From positions 1-64,000 of the forward strand of contig JAENWT010000003.1 of the NCBI GenBank assembly GCA_016650125.1: a stretch of DNA of 64,000 nt, written 5' to 3'. The position numbers and the translations under genes were made by a program. This document shows, piece after piece, positions 36,653-45,865 of the stretch. Under the pieces are notes generated by a model. The model saw only the letters and a list, made by a program, of their open reading frames with translations, did no database searches and was not told the origin of the DNA. The DNA is from Thermoleophilia bacterium. GTDB taxonomy: Bacteria > Actinomycetota > Thermoleophilia > Solirubrobacterales > 70-9. Within the stretch, counting starts at the first letter, position 1, and every line of letters starts with the position of its first letter.

Positions 36653-37670
36653 GTCCGCTCTTGACGACGCCGGTGTCGTCCTTGGTGACCGCGTCGGGCC
36701 GGGCGCGAACGAATACATGCTGGTCCTCCGAGAGGTTCACGGCGTCGATCTCATGGCGGGTCAGCTGCGCCCAGGCCTCCTGATGGTCACCTTCGATCTC
36801 CAGTTCGACGCGGCCTGAGAATCCCAGGGTGACGATGCGCTCGACCCTTGCTTTGATCGTGCCGTCGGCAGCCGACGTCAGGATCTCGAGGTCGTGCGGG
36901 CGGACCAGCTTGCCGGAGATCTGGTTGACCTCGCCGACGAAGCCCATCACAAACTCGTTGGCGGGACTGTCGTAGAGGTCGGAGGCGGTGCCGGTCTGCT
37001 CGATCTCCCCGTCGTTCATGACGACGATCTGCTGGGCGATGTCCATCGCCTCTTCCTGGTCGTGCGTCACGAAGATCGTGGTCACGTGGACCTCGTCGTG
37101 GAGGCGGCGAAGCCAGGTGCGCAGGTCCTTGCGGACCTTGGCGTCGAGGGCGCCGAACGGCTCGTCGAGCAGCAGCACGGTCGGCTCGACGGCGAGGGCG
37201 CGGGCCAGGGCCATGCGCTGGCGCTGGCCGCCGGAGAGCTGACCGGGGTAGCGTTTGGCGAGGCCGGAGAGCTGAACCAGGTCGAGCAGCTCGTAGACCC
37301 GTGACTCGAACCGCTTTTTGTCCCACTTGCGGACCCGGGGGCCGAAAGCGATGTTCTCGAAGACCGTCATGTGCTTGAAGGCGGCGTAGTGCTGGAAGAC
37401 GAAGCCGACATTGCGGGCGCGGACGGGCTTCTTGACCTGGTCCTCGCCGCCGATGATCACTCGGCCCTGCGAAGGGGTCTCCAGGCCGGCGATGGTGCGC
37501 AGGAGGGTCGACTTGCCGCTGCCCGAAGGACCAAGCAGAGCGGTCATCGAACCGTCCGGCACCTCGAGGTTGACGTCCTTCAGGGCCTCGAAGTCGCCGT
37601 AGTTCTTGTAGACGCCCTCGACCTCGATGCCGTGGCTTTCTGAGGCCAGATTTTGTGTGATGTCACTCAT
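36591..37670 (-). CDS. cysA: Sulfate/thiosulfate ABC transporter ATP-binding protein
   Basis: Energises sulfate import. Walker [21 protein letters not shown], signature [15 protein letters not shown], Walker [14 protein letters not shown]-loop [15 protein letters not shown]-terminal TOBE-like regulatory region spans ~235-345. At 359 aa it is the CysA size. It ends the sbp-cysT-cysW-cysA operon and begins 2 nt after cysW. Confidence 0.95.
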   Translation of the reverse strand: MSDITQNLASESHGIEVEGVYKNYGDFEALKDVNLEVPDGSMTALLGPSGSGKSTLLRTIAGLETPSQGRVIIGGEDQVKKPVRARNVGFVFQHYAAFKHMTVFENIAFGPRVRKWDKKRFESRVYELLDLVQLSGLAKRYPGQLSGGQRQRMALARALAVEPTVLLLDEPFGALDAKVRKDLRTWLRRLHDEVHVTTIFVTHDQEEAMDIAQQIVVMNDGEIEQTGTASDLYDSPANEFVMGFVGEVNQISGKLVRPHDLEILTSAADGTIKARVERIVTLGFSGRVELEIEGDHQEAWAQLTRHEIDAVNLSEDQHVFVRARPDAVTKDDTGVVKSGLTEDLPASDKPTAAGSGLPA

Positions 37671-37672
37671 GT

Positions 37673-38476
37673 TCAGTCCTCTCCGCGACGCATCAGGTTC
37701 ATTGCGAGCAATGTCCCGAGGGCGAGTATTGCCAGGATCAGCGAGGCCGAATAGGCCCCGACCGAATTGAATAGTTCAAATTGCTGTGAGACGTAAAGGG
37801 GAAGTGTCTGTGTCTCACCGGTGATGTTTCCGGAGACGACCGTGACCGCACCGAACTCGCCGAGAGAGCGAGCGGTCGTCAAGACGATGCCGTAGGACAC
37901 GCCCCAGCGGATGGCCGGCAGCGTGATCTTCCGGAAGGTCTGCCAGGCCGAGGCACCGAGGGTTTCCGCGGCGGCCTCCTGGTCGGTGCCGATCTCCTGG
38001 AGCACCGGGATCACTTCTCGCGCGACGAAAGGCAGGGAGACGAAAATCACGGCCATGACGATGCCGGGGGTGGAGAAGATGACCTGGATTCCGACTTCGG
38101 CGAGGTCGGCGCCGAACCAGCCGCCGGTTCCGTAGACCAGGATCAGGGCGAGGCCGATGACGACCGGTGAAACGGCAAAAGGCATATCGACTACCGCGCC
38201 GATCAACCATTTCAAGCGGATGTTGCTCCTCACCAGCAGGTGGGCGCAGGCGACTCCGAAGACGGTGTTCAGGGGCACCGCGATGATCACCGTGAGCATC
38301 GTCATCTTGAAGGCGTGGATCGCGTCCGGCTTCGTGATCTGGGTGAACACCTCGCCGATGCCGTCGTCGAAGGTCTTGATCAGGGCGACGCCGATCGGTA
38401 GCAGCAGGAGGCCCGTCAGATAGGCCAGCGCGATGTAGCGCAGGGTCCAGCGTGAGGCGCGACCGCTATCGGTCAT
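37673..38476 (-). CDS. cysW: Sulfate ABC transporter permease CysW
   Basis: A 267-residue inner-membrane permease with about six helices and the EAA loop ([35 protein letters not shown]). [20 protein letters not shown] and [26 protein letters not shown] are typical of CysW. It overlaps the CysT gene by 11 nt. Confidence 0.93.
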   Translation of the reverse strand: MTDSGRASRWTLRYIALAYLTGLLLLPIGVALIKTFDDGIGEVFTQITKPDAIHAFKMTMLTVIIAVPLNTVFGVACAHLLVRSNIRLKWLIGAVVDMPFAVSPVVIGLALILVYGTGGWFGADLAEVGIQVIFSTPGIVMAVIFVSLPFVAREVIPVLQEIGTDQEAAAETLGASAWQTFRKITLPAIRWGVSYGIVLTTARSLGEFGAVTVVSGNITGETQTLPLYVSQQFELFNSVGAYSASLILAILALGTLLAMNLMRRGED

Positions 38477-39368
38477 AACGCAGTCCCCACTTCTGGATCG
38501 TGTTCACGAAAGCGAGCAGGACCAGGGAGATCGCCAGCAGCACGACCGAGACCGAAGCGGCACCGACGACGTTGTCGGATTCGATCTGGCCGCGGATGAA
38601 GACGGAGGCGACCTCGGTCTTGAAAGGCACGTTGCCTGAAATCAGAATCACGGCACCGAATTCCCCGAGCGCACGGGCAAAGGCAAGTGCTACGCCGGCG
38701 GCGATGCCGGGAGCGAGGTTGGGGAAGACGATCCGCCAGAAGATGCGGCCGCGACCCGCGCCGAGAGATTCGGCAGCCGATTCCATGTCGCGGTCGAGCG
38801 ACAGGAGCAGTGGCTGGACGGCCCGGACCACGAAGGGCAGGGTGACGAAGAGCAGGGCGATGATCACGGCGACCCTGGTGTATGAGGCATGGATGCCCAG
38901 GGGGCTGTCGGTGCCGTAAAGGGTGAGCAGCGTGAGGCTGGCCACGATGGTGGGCAGGGCGAAAGGAAGGTCGATCACCGAGTTGACGATCACCTTGCCC
39001 GGAAATTCATCCCGGACGAGCACCCACGCGATCAGGGTGCCCATGACCGCGTTGATCGCAACCACGATCAACGAGCAGGTGACGGTGAGTTCAAGCGCGG
39101 CAACGGCCTGGGGCGAGGTGATCGACTCCCAGAACGTTCCCCAGCCATCGGAGAACGCCTTGCTGGCGATGGCGGCCAGCGGAATCAGCACGATCAAGCT
39201 CAGGTACGTGAGTACCAGGCCGCGACTGAGCGCCTCACCGGTCCCGGGCAGGCGGATGCCTGCCCGGGACGGTGGAACGCCTACTTGAGTTGACTCAGCC
39301 TTCAGTTGAAACTCCCAGCTCCTCTTCGACCTTGGCGATCGAGCCGGTCTTGTCGTCGAAGAACTCAT
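38466..39368 (-). CDS. cysT: Sulfate ABC transporter permease CysT
   Basis: Second permease, with EAA loop DRDMESAAESLGAGRGRIFWRIVFPN and LGEFGAVILISGNVPFKTEVASVFI. The conserved part begins near GTGEALSRGLVLTYLSLIVLIPL. No ATG, GTG or TTG lies just before it. The first canonical codon that keeps this region is ATG 39368, inside sbp (74-nt overlap). A CTG at 39305 with GGAG about 6 nt upstream is an alternative. The start is therefore uncertain. Confidence 0.88.
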   Translation of the reverse strand: MSSSTTRPARSPRSKRSWEFQLKAESTQVGVPPSRAGIRLPGTGEALSRGLVLTYLSLIVLIPLAAIASKAFSDGWGTFWESITSPQAVAALELTVTCSLIVVAINAVMGTLIAWVLVRDEFPGKVIVNSVIDLPFALPTIVASLTLLTLYGTDSPLGIHASYTRVAVIIALLFVTLPFVVRAVQPLLLSLDRDMESAAESLGAGRGRIFWRIVFPNLAPGIAAGVALAFARALGEFGAVILISGNVPFKTEVASVFIRGQIESDNVVGAASVSVVLLAISLVLLAFVNTIQKWGLRYDR

Positions 39369-40332
39369 CGGCGACCTTGTCCCATCCACCGAACTCGGCG
39401 ATGGTGAACTCGTCGGACGGGGTCGGGTAAGTCGACTCGTCGACGAGGCTCTTGTTGACCGGGCGGTAGCCCTGGTCCGACCAGATCTGCTGACCGGCGT
39501 CACTCCAGAGGTAGTTCAGGAAGTCGGTGGCCGACTGCGGCGCATCGACGGTGACGGCAGCGGGCTGCTCGATCAGGATGGTCGAATCGGGGAGGACGTA
39601 ATCCAGGTCCTCTCCGGCATTCTGGGCAGCGATCGCCTCGTTCTCGTAAGAGATGAGGACGTCACCGGCACCACCGACGAATGCCTGGAGGGCATCGCGG
39701 GCACTGGCCGGCTGAACCGGGGCCTGGCCGAGCACGGACTTGACCGCATCCAGCGCCTCGTCCGGGGTGTCACCGCTGTGGATCGCGGCACCGTAGATCG
39801 CCATGATGTTCCAGCGGGCGCCACCGGAGGTGAACGGGTTCGGGGTCACGACCTCGAGGTCCTTGTCGACGATGTCCTGGAAGGTCTGGACGTCTTCCGG
39901 GTTGCCGGCGCGGGTCACGATCGAGACGACCGAGTTGGTGACGATGCCCTTGTACTTGTTGTTCTGCCAGTCCTTGGAGACCTGGCCCGAGTCGACCAGA
40001 CGGGTCACGTCGGTCTCGAGGGCGAAGTTGACGTATCCGGCGGGCTGGCCGGCTTCGACGGCGCGGCTTTGATCGCCTGAAGGTCCGAAGGAGTCGCTGA
40101 ATTCGACGTCTTCACCTTCGGGTGTGCCGGTGAAGCCGGGCTGGAGGCCCTCCTCGTAGGCGGTCTGCGGAGTGGAGTAGGCGACGAGCTGGATCTTGCT
40201 GCTTCCACCGTCGCTACTGTCGTCGGTGCTGCCGCAGCCGGCCACGATGGCCGCGACGGCGACGAGAGCGAGGACAAACAGTCCCTGCACCTCGTGACGC
40301 TGCGTGAAGTTTTTATGGGTCTGGAAGGTCAT
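39295..40332 (-). CDS. sbp: Sulfate-binding lipoprotein
   Basis: The extracytoplasmic receptor of the sulfate ABC importer, 345 aa. A leader (VLALVAVAAIVAGC) with lipobox VAGC anchors it. SYSTPQTAYEEGLQPGF-like opening, FALETDVTRLVDSG, TPNPFTSGGARWNIMAIYGAA and LPDSTILIEQPAAVTVDA are the Sbp/CysP pattern. First gene of the operon. An 11-nt palindrome overlapping the probable -10 lies upstream. Confidence 0.93.
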   Translation of the reverse strand: MTFQTHKNFTQRHEVQGLFVLALVAVAAIVAGCGSTDDSSDGGSSKIQLVAYSTPQTAYEEGLQPGFTGTPEGEDVEFSDSFGPSGDQSRAVEAGQPAGYVNFALETDVTRLVDSGQVSKDWQNNKYKGIVTNSVVSIVTRAGNPEDVQTFQDIVDKDLEVVTPNPFTSGGARWNIMAIYGAAIHSGDTPDEALDAVKSVLGQAPVQPASARDALQAFVGGAGDVLISYENEAIAAQNAGEDLDYVLPDSTILIEQPAAVTVDAPQSATDFLNYLWSDAGQQIWSDQGYRPVNKSLVDESTYPTPSDEFTIAEFGGWDKVADEFFDDKTGSIAKVEEELGVSTEG

Positions 40333-40357
40333 TCGGGTAAGGCCCCCTTGTCGATGT

Positions 40358-40368
40358 ACATACTATGT
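40358..40368 (-). promoter_or_regulatory. Palindrome over the probable sbp promoter
   Basis: ACATACTATGT (5+1+5 dyad) contains TAGTAT on the minus strand, a plausible -10 for sbp about 30 nt before the ATG. Adjacent is CCAATCAACA. A sulfur-status regulator site is possible, but no family assignment can be made. Confidence 0.4.
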
Positions 40369-40510
40369 TGATTGGGTAAGTAGAAAAACGAAGGCGAAAA
40401 CCTAGCAGGGCCTGCGGCGCCTTGTCGAGTCAAGTGGTAGGAAAAGTCGTCAAGGTGATCCGAATTGAGGCGTTTCCCCGTTCGTCTTGCCCGGGTGTCA
40501 TCCTCAGCGG

Positions 40511-41977
40511 GTGGAGTTCCCGGCCCAATCCGACCCTGACACGCCCCCCGGCTCGAAGGCTCCGCCGGAGCCCACTCCGGTCGGCGAATACGTGGCAAGC
40601 CTCACGCAGGACCTCAAGGGGCTCGATCGCGTCACGATCACCGGTGAACTTTCCAACGTCAGCAAGTCGAAGGTCCAGTACTACTTCGAGCTTCGAGACG
40701 GGCGCGGCGGAGTGCCTTGCACAATGTGGAAGAACGACTTCGAGCGGATCGGACTTCCCCCCGATGTCCTGCGCGACGGCGCGGCGATCGTCGCCACCGG
40801 AGGGCCGGACTACTACCCGGGCGGCAAGACGGCGTCTCCGGCCTTCAGCTTCCGGGTCACAACGCTCCGCCCGAGCGGCGAAGGAGATCTGCTGGCCCGC
40901 CTGGCGGCGCTACGCAAGCAGTTCGAAGTCGAGGGGCTGTTCAAACCTCAGAAGAAACTTTCGCGAGTCCATTTGCCGAAGCGGATCGGCGTGATCACCG
41001 CCGAGGGCGGCGCGGCGCGCCAGGACCTGATGGTCGGGCTCGAGCGGCGCGGCTGGCAGGGCGAGGTCGTCTGGGGATTCGCCCCGGTCCAGGACCGTAA
41101 AGCGGCCCCGGCGATCACGCGGGCGCTATCGGACATGGCGGCAATGGCCGACGTCGAGGCGATCGTCGTCTGCCGCGGCGGCGGCAGCCTGACCGACCTC
41201 TGGGCGTTCTGTGACGAAAACCTCTGCCGAACGGTGGCGATGCTCGCGGTGCCGGTCATCTCGGCGGTCGGGCACGAGCGGGACGTCACCCTTCTTGACG
41301 ACGTGGCGGCTGAGCGCTGTTCGACCCCCACCCACGCCGCAGAGGCGGCGGTGCCGCTCGACTGTCGCCGTGCCCGCACCGAGATTTCAGCCACTTCGGT
41401 CGTCCTGGAGCGGGCCGCCCGCGCCGCGGTCAACGACCGGGTGGCCCCGCTGGTCGCCCTGGCCGGCGGGCCGGGCCGGGCGGTAAAGGTCCAGCGGGCT
41501 ACGCTCAACCAGAAGGCCAGGGAGACGCGGGCCTCCTCTGATCGCAGTGTGGTCAGCCGCCGTGCCCACCTGGCCGGCAGCACCGCACGGCAGCTGACCG
41601 CGAGCCTGGCCCGGGCGGGGCGGACGGTGGAATCGGAGCGGACCCGGGTGGCCGGGCTGCCAGGCCGCCTAACCGGGCGCATCGCGAAAGAAACGGAAAG
41701 GGAGCGGGTCCATCTGGAGAGGCACGCGCTGGCCCTCCGGGCCCACGATCCCCAGAGGACGCTCGAGCGCGGTTACGCCCGCGTCGAGGATGACGGGGGA
41801 GAACCGGTGGTCTCGAAGGGCGCCGCCCGCAAGGCCGGCGACCTGGCGATCCATTTTGCCGATGGCATGATCAAAGCGCAGACCGGAAACCGCGCGCCGG
41901 CCAAACGGACCCGGCCGACCAAGGAGCCGAACGAGCAACAGCAAACGATTTTCGAGAGAGTGGAAGAAGATGAGTAA
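40511..41977 (+). CDS. xseA: Exodeoxyribonuclease VII large subunit
   Basis: Degrades single-stranded DNA. N-terminal OB fold (VTITGELSNVSKSKVQYYFELRD) then the catalytic domain (KRIGVITAEGGAARQDLM, IVVCRGGGSLTDLWAFCDENL, VISAVGHERDVTLLDDVAAERCSTPTHAAE) and a long coiled C-terminus. GTG 40511 is chosen (488 aa), 6 nt after CATCCT; TTG 40487 is the alternative. It overlaps xseB by 8 nt. Confidence 0.95.
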   Translation: MEFPAQSDPDTPPGSKAPPEPTPVGEYVASLTQDLKGLDRVTITGELSNVSKSKVQYYFELRDGRGGVPCTMWKNDFERIGLPPDVLRDGAAIVATGGPDYYPGGKTASPAFSFRVTTLRPSGEGDLLARLAALRKQFEVEGLFKPQKKLSRVHLPKRIGVITAEGGAARQDLMVGLERRGWQGEVVWGFAPVQDRKAAPAITRALSDMAAMADVEAIVVCRGGGSLTDLWAFCDENLCRTVAMLAVPVISAVGHERDVTLLDDVAAERCSTPTHAAEAAVPLDCRRARTEISATSVVLERAARAAVNDRVAPLVALAGGPGRAVKVQRATLNQKARETRASSDRSVVSRRAHLAGSTARQLTASLARAGRTVESERTRVAGLPGRLTGRIAKETERERVHLERHALALRAHDPQRTLERGYARVEDDGGEPVVSKGAARKAGDLAIHFADGMIKAQTGNRAPAKRTRPTKEPNEQQQTIFERVEEDE

Positions 41978-42272
41978 AGAAAAGACCTATGAAACCGCAG
42001 TCGATCGCCTCGACGAGATAATCAAGCGCCTCGACTCGGGCGACGCCCAGCTCCGCGAGACCCTCGACCTCTGTGCCGAAGCCAAGACCCTGATCGAGTT
42101 CTGCGCCGCCGAACTGTCCGCGGTCGATCAAGGACTGAAGGAACTCAAGCTCGACGAACTCGCCCAGTCCCTCTCACCAGGCCAGGAAGCCGCCCCGGCC
42201 CCGGACGCAGCACCAACCCCCGAAGCCATCGAAGAGGCACCGCCCGCAAGGGACGACGAAGTTCCTTTCTAG
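41970..42272 (+). CDS. xseB: Exodeoxyribonuclease VII small subunit
   Basis: A 100-residue two-helix partner of XseA: YETAVDRLDEIIKRLDSGDAQLRETLDLCAEAKTLIEFC. It has a longer, acidic Pro/Ala-rich tail than usual. Coupled to xseA, and its end overlaps the converging helicase gene by 4 nt. Confidence 0.94.
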   Translation: MSKEKTYETAVDRLDEIIKRLDSGDAQLRETLDLCAEAKTLIEFCAAELSAVDQGLKELKLDELAQSLSPGQEAAPAPDAAPTPEAIEEAPPARDDEVPF

Positions 42273-45200
42273 GCCGTCGCCACGGTTTCCCGGGCGCGCT
42301 CTATCTGAACGTCCAGCCGTTCGCAGGCCCAGCAATCGCCGCAGGGTTGCCGCTCGGCATCCGGTCCGCCGAAGAAATGGCCCAACTCGATCTCCCGGAC
42401 GACAGCCAGTAGTTTCTTCTGGCCGAGTTCGAGGTCGGACCTGTTGAGGACGTTGAGGACCGGTTCATCGGGCCGCTCGAGGAATACGAATGCGGTCTCG
42501 ACGGTTTCGGCCCCGCTGGCCCGCTGGACGGCGAGCGCGTAAAGATCCCGCTGCAGCTCGTAGTCGGCCATCTTCTCGGCCGGTGCCTTGCCACCCAGCC
42601 GGCTGGTTTTGTAGTCCAGCACCAGAGGTGGGTCACTGTCCGGAATCAACAGGTCCGCGAAGCCGCGAATCGTCACCTGGCCGGCCCTGACCAGGAGGGG
42701 CATCTCGATTTCGCACCTGGCCGCCTGCACCCGCTTGCCAAGGTCGGAGTCGAAGAACCCGTGGATCATGTCTTTCGCACGTTCGAACGATTCGCCATCA
42801 GCCAGGTCGACCCCGAGTTGGTTCAGGCGTTTCTCGATCTCACCGTCGGTAGGCCTGACCCAGCGCCGTTCGGCCGAGGCCTCAAAGAGTTCATGGATGG
42901 CCGAGCCGAACTTCGTGCCGTCGTCACGCGCGTCGAGGCTCTGCTCCTCGGGCGAGGTGGTCGACGAAAGTCCCAGCTCGGGGACTTCGGGAGTCAGCTC
43001 GGCCGGTTCCTTCAGCCGGAGGACACGTTTTGCGTAGAAGCAGGCGGGACACTCCAGGAACTCGCTCAGAGCCGTAAAAGAAAGCGGCACATTCGGGAAG
43101 GCGGGAGTTTCGGGACGCCAGAGTGGCGGTTGATCGTCCGATTCAATCTCGACGGCCGGGGCCGCGTCGAAAGTGCGACTCAAATGGGCTTCCTGGTCTT
43201 CGTCGGCGAGGTTCCGGCGGACAGGAATCCTGGTTTCCACTCCAGCCGCACCTGACAGCAACTCCGGAGCAGGAACGTCGACGGATTCTGGCGTGTTGTC
43301 GTTGATTTTGAGTACAGAAGCCAGATTTGTCGCAATCGAAGTTCCATCGTCCATCTCCGGGTCGTCGAGATCGACCACCGCGCTCATGACAAGACGCCGT
43401 TTGGCACGGGTCAGGGCGACGTGGAACAGGCGCATTTCTTCTTCGGTCCGTTCGCGCTTTGCGGCGTCGGAAAGTTTGGTCCAGTCGAAGAGGTCCAGAC
43501 TCGAGCCGTCGGGCTGAGGCAGCTTCATTCCGAACAGCAGGTCGCCTTCGTCTTCGTCGTCGTCTTCGCTTTCGGGGTCCGGACCGATCCAGAAGACGGT
43601 TTCGCCCGAGTTGTTTTTTCCGCGACCCAGGTCCGCGACGCAGACCAGTTCGAACTCGAGGCCTTTTGCCTTGTGGATCGTCATCAGACGAACAACGTCG
43701 CTCTCTTCTTCCTGGGTTGCGACCGCGTCTTCGGCGTCGAGCCGGGCGCTGAGGTCTGCCCATTCGAGGAATCCCCGGAGGTCGCGGCCTTCGTTTGACT
43801 CGTAACGGGAGGCGAGCGAGGCGATCCGCTTCATGTTCGCGAGGCCGATCGCTTCAGGGTCGCGAATCAGGTTGACCAGGTCGAAGCCGGTCGCGGTCAC
43901 AGTGGCTTCGACGAGTTCGCCGAGCGGCAGAGATGAGGCACGCTTCCGGACCGAGTTGATCGCATCAACGAAAGCAGCGGCCAGCTTGTGATCCTCCGGG
44001 AGCGATCCGGCAAGGGCCGCAGAGGGGTTGCCTTCCGGTTCGCCTGAGGCGAAACGAGAGAGTGCCTGCCACAGCGGGTCTTTTCTGGACGACCTTCGCA
44101 GCAGGAACATCGCGTCGGTCGAGAGTCCGCAGGCCGGCCCGGCAAGTGCCGCGATCAGCGATTCGTCGTCAAGCGGGTTGGCGACGACCGCAAGCAGCGA
44201 TCTCAGGTCGACGCCTTCGCGGCTCTCCCAGAATCCGGACCCGCCGATGATGTACGGCCTGAGGCCGACCTGGGTCAGGGCTTCGGCGAAGAGCGACATC
44301 CTCGCTTTGGCCTTGAAGAGGATCGCGGTCTCGGACGGCTTGATGCCGGTTTCGGCCAGCGTGGACTTGATGTGGTGGGCCAGCAGGAGCGCTTCCGCTT
44401 CGGGTCCCCCGGAAGTCGAAGTCACCCCGGGGGTGCCAGGGTCCGCACCAGGCCACAGCGGACCCAGGTTCAGCTCCGTCCAGCCCTCCTTCTGGGTGAA
44501 GAGGATCTCGACCTGGACGTCGTCGCCGGAGGAGTCTTCGCGGCCGGCCCTGAGGCTCTTGAACTCGTGTCGATCCAGGTTCTCTTCTTCATCGCCGCCC
44601 GGTCGATCGTCGTCACCCGGTTTTTCGGCATCCCGCAATTCCCCGAGTTCGTCATCGAGGCTTTGCCCGATCCTGTTGACCGCGCCGATGATTGCGGGCT
44701 CCGACCGGAAGTTCGCGGTCAGTCCGAGCTTGTGCAGACCCTCCTGCAGGCGCCGTTTCCGGAACAGTCTGATATCGGCGTGGCGGAATCCGTAGATCGC
44801 CTGCATCTCGTCGCCGACCGTGAAGAACCGGGTCTCCTCCCCGCAGAGGGACTCGATCAGGTCGATCTGGAGCTGGTTGGTGTCCTGGAACTCGTCAACC
44901 ATGATCTCGTCGAACTGGGCGCGGTACCGCTCACCGATGGCAGGGTGCTCCTCGTCGGTCAAAAGGGCCAGCGTCTTCAGCTGGAGGTCTTCGTAGTCGA
45001 GCACGTTGGCCGCGCGTTTGGCCTTGCTGTAGGTCTCGCTGTAGGCCTCGAGGAGCTCGGCGAGCGCGACACGGTTCTCCTCACCGAACTCCCTTTCGGC
45101 GAGAACGGCCTGGCATCGCTTCATCGAGGCTCGAACCTTCTTCAGGTAGTCGGACCCGGAAGCGATCGCTTCCTCGCCGAAACCCCGGAAGGTCACTTTG

Positions 45201-45865
45201 TCGTCCGGGGTCTTCTGGAGGTATTCCTCGAGCCGTTCGATCTGGGCGATCGTGGTCGCATTCGGACCACCAAGAGCCTTCGTCCGCGCACACTCGAGGG
45301 TGAGGGCATCGATTGCCTCGCCGAGGTCATTCCCCTTCGGGACCGGCAGCTTCGGGCTTATCTGTCCGCGGGAACGCAGCTGCTCGAAGGCGTTGGATAC
45401 ACCCTTCTGCAGGTTGGGCGGGTAGAACCCGGAGATCAGTTTGAGGCGCTCGTCGGAATTGATGAAACGGCTGAGCGCCCGGTCGTAGGAATCGGACTTG
45501 AGCAGCGAGGACTGAATGTCGTCGAGGATCGTGAAAGTCGGGTCGATGTCGGCTTCCATCGGATGGGCCCTGAGGATGCTGGCGCAGATCGAATGGAAGG
45601 TGCCGATCCAGGCATGACTCATGGAGAACGCCCCTCCGTCCTTTCCCGGGACCTCGGCCCGGACCCTTTCCCGAAGTTCGTTGGCGGCCTTCTCCGTGAA
45701 GGTGAAGACCATGATCCTCGAGGCCGGAACCTCTTCCTTCAGGAGCGCCGCGTAACGATCGACGGTCGTGCGGGTCTTTCCGGTGCCGGCGCCGGCTTCG
45801 AGCAGGATGTGTTTCGCCCGGCTTTCGATCGCCCTCTTCTGTTCCGCTGTCAGTTCGTCAGCCAT
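42269..45865 (-). CDS. AddA-like ATP-dependent helicase-nuclease
   Basis: A UvrD-type double-strand break repair motor, 1198 aa. Walker A LLEAGAGTGKTRTTVDRY, Walker B VDEFQDTNQLQIDLIE, LTANFRSEP, VVRLMTIHKAKGLEFELV and FHVALTRAKRRLVM are helicase motifs. The C-terminal RecB-type nuclease shows FGSAIHELFEA, IRGFADLLI and VLDYKTSRL. A cysteine in ECPAC plus C-x2-C-x2-C (CGDCWACE) suggests an Fe-S staple. ATG 45865 overlaps the upstream partner by 8 nt; an in-frame upstream start at 45895 is less likely. Confidence 0.9.
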   Translation of the reverse strand: MADELTAEQKRAIESRAKHILLEAGAGTGKTRTTVDRYAALLKEEVPASRIMVFTFTEKAANELRERVRAEVPGKDGGAFSMSHAWIGTFHSICASILRAHPMEADIDPTFTILDDIQSSLLKSDSYDRALSRFINSDERLKLISGFYPPNLQKGVSNAFEQLRSRGQISPKLPVPKGNDLGEAIDALTLECARTKALGGPNATTIAQIERLEEYLQKTPDDKVTFRGFGEEAIASGSDYLKKVRASMKRCQAVLAEREFGEENRVALAELLEAYSETYSKAKRAANVLDYEDLQLKTLALLTDEEHPAIGERYRAQFDEIMVDEFQDTNQLQIDLIESLCGEETRFFTVGDEMQAIYGFRHADIRLFRKRRLQEGLHKLGLTANFRSEPAIIGAVNRIGQSLDDELGELRDAEKPGDDDRPGGDEEENLDRHEFKSLRAGREDSSGDDVQVEILFTQKEGWTELNLGPLWPGADPGTPGVTSTSGGPEAEALLLAHHIKSTLAETGIKPSETAILFKAKARMSLFAEALTQVGLRPYIIGGSGFWESREGVDLRSLLAVVANPLDDESLIAALAGPACGLSTDAMFLLRRSSRKDPLWQALSRFASGEPEGNPSAALAGSLPEDHKLAAAFVDAINSVRKRASSLPLGELVEATVTATGFDLVNLIRDPEAIGLANMKRIASLASRYESNEGRDLRGFLEWADLSARLDAEDAVATQEEESDVVRLMTIHKAKGLEFELVCVADLGRGKNNSGETVFWIGPDPESEDDDEDEGDLLFGMKLPQPDGSSLDLFDWTKLSDAAKRERTEEEMRLFHVALTRAKRRLVMSAVVDLDDPEMDDGTSIATNLASVLKINDNTPESVDVPAPELLSGAAGVETRIPVRRNLADEDQEAHLSRTFDAAPAVEIESDDQPPLWRPETPAFPNVPLSFTALSEFLECPACFYAKRVLRLKEPAELTPEVPELGLSSTTSPEEQSLDARDDGTKFGSAIHELFEASAERRWVRPTDGEIEKRLNQLGVDLADGESFERAKDMIHGFFDSDLGKRVQAARCEIEMPLLVRAGQVTIRGFADLLIPDSDPPLVLDYKTSRLGGKAPAEKMADYELQRDLYALAVQRASGAETVETAFVFLERPDEPVLNVLNRSDLELGQKKLLAVVREIELGHFFGGPDAERQPCGDCWACERLDVQIERARETVATA

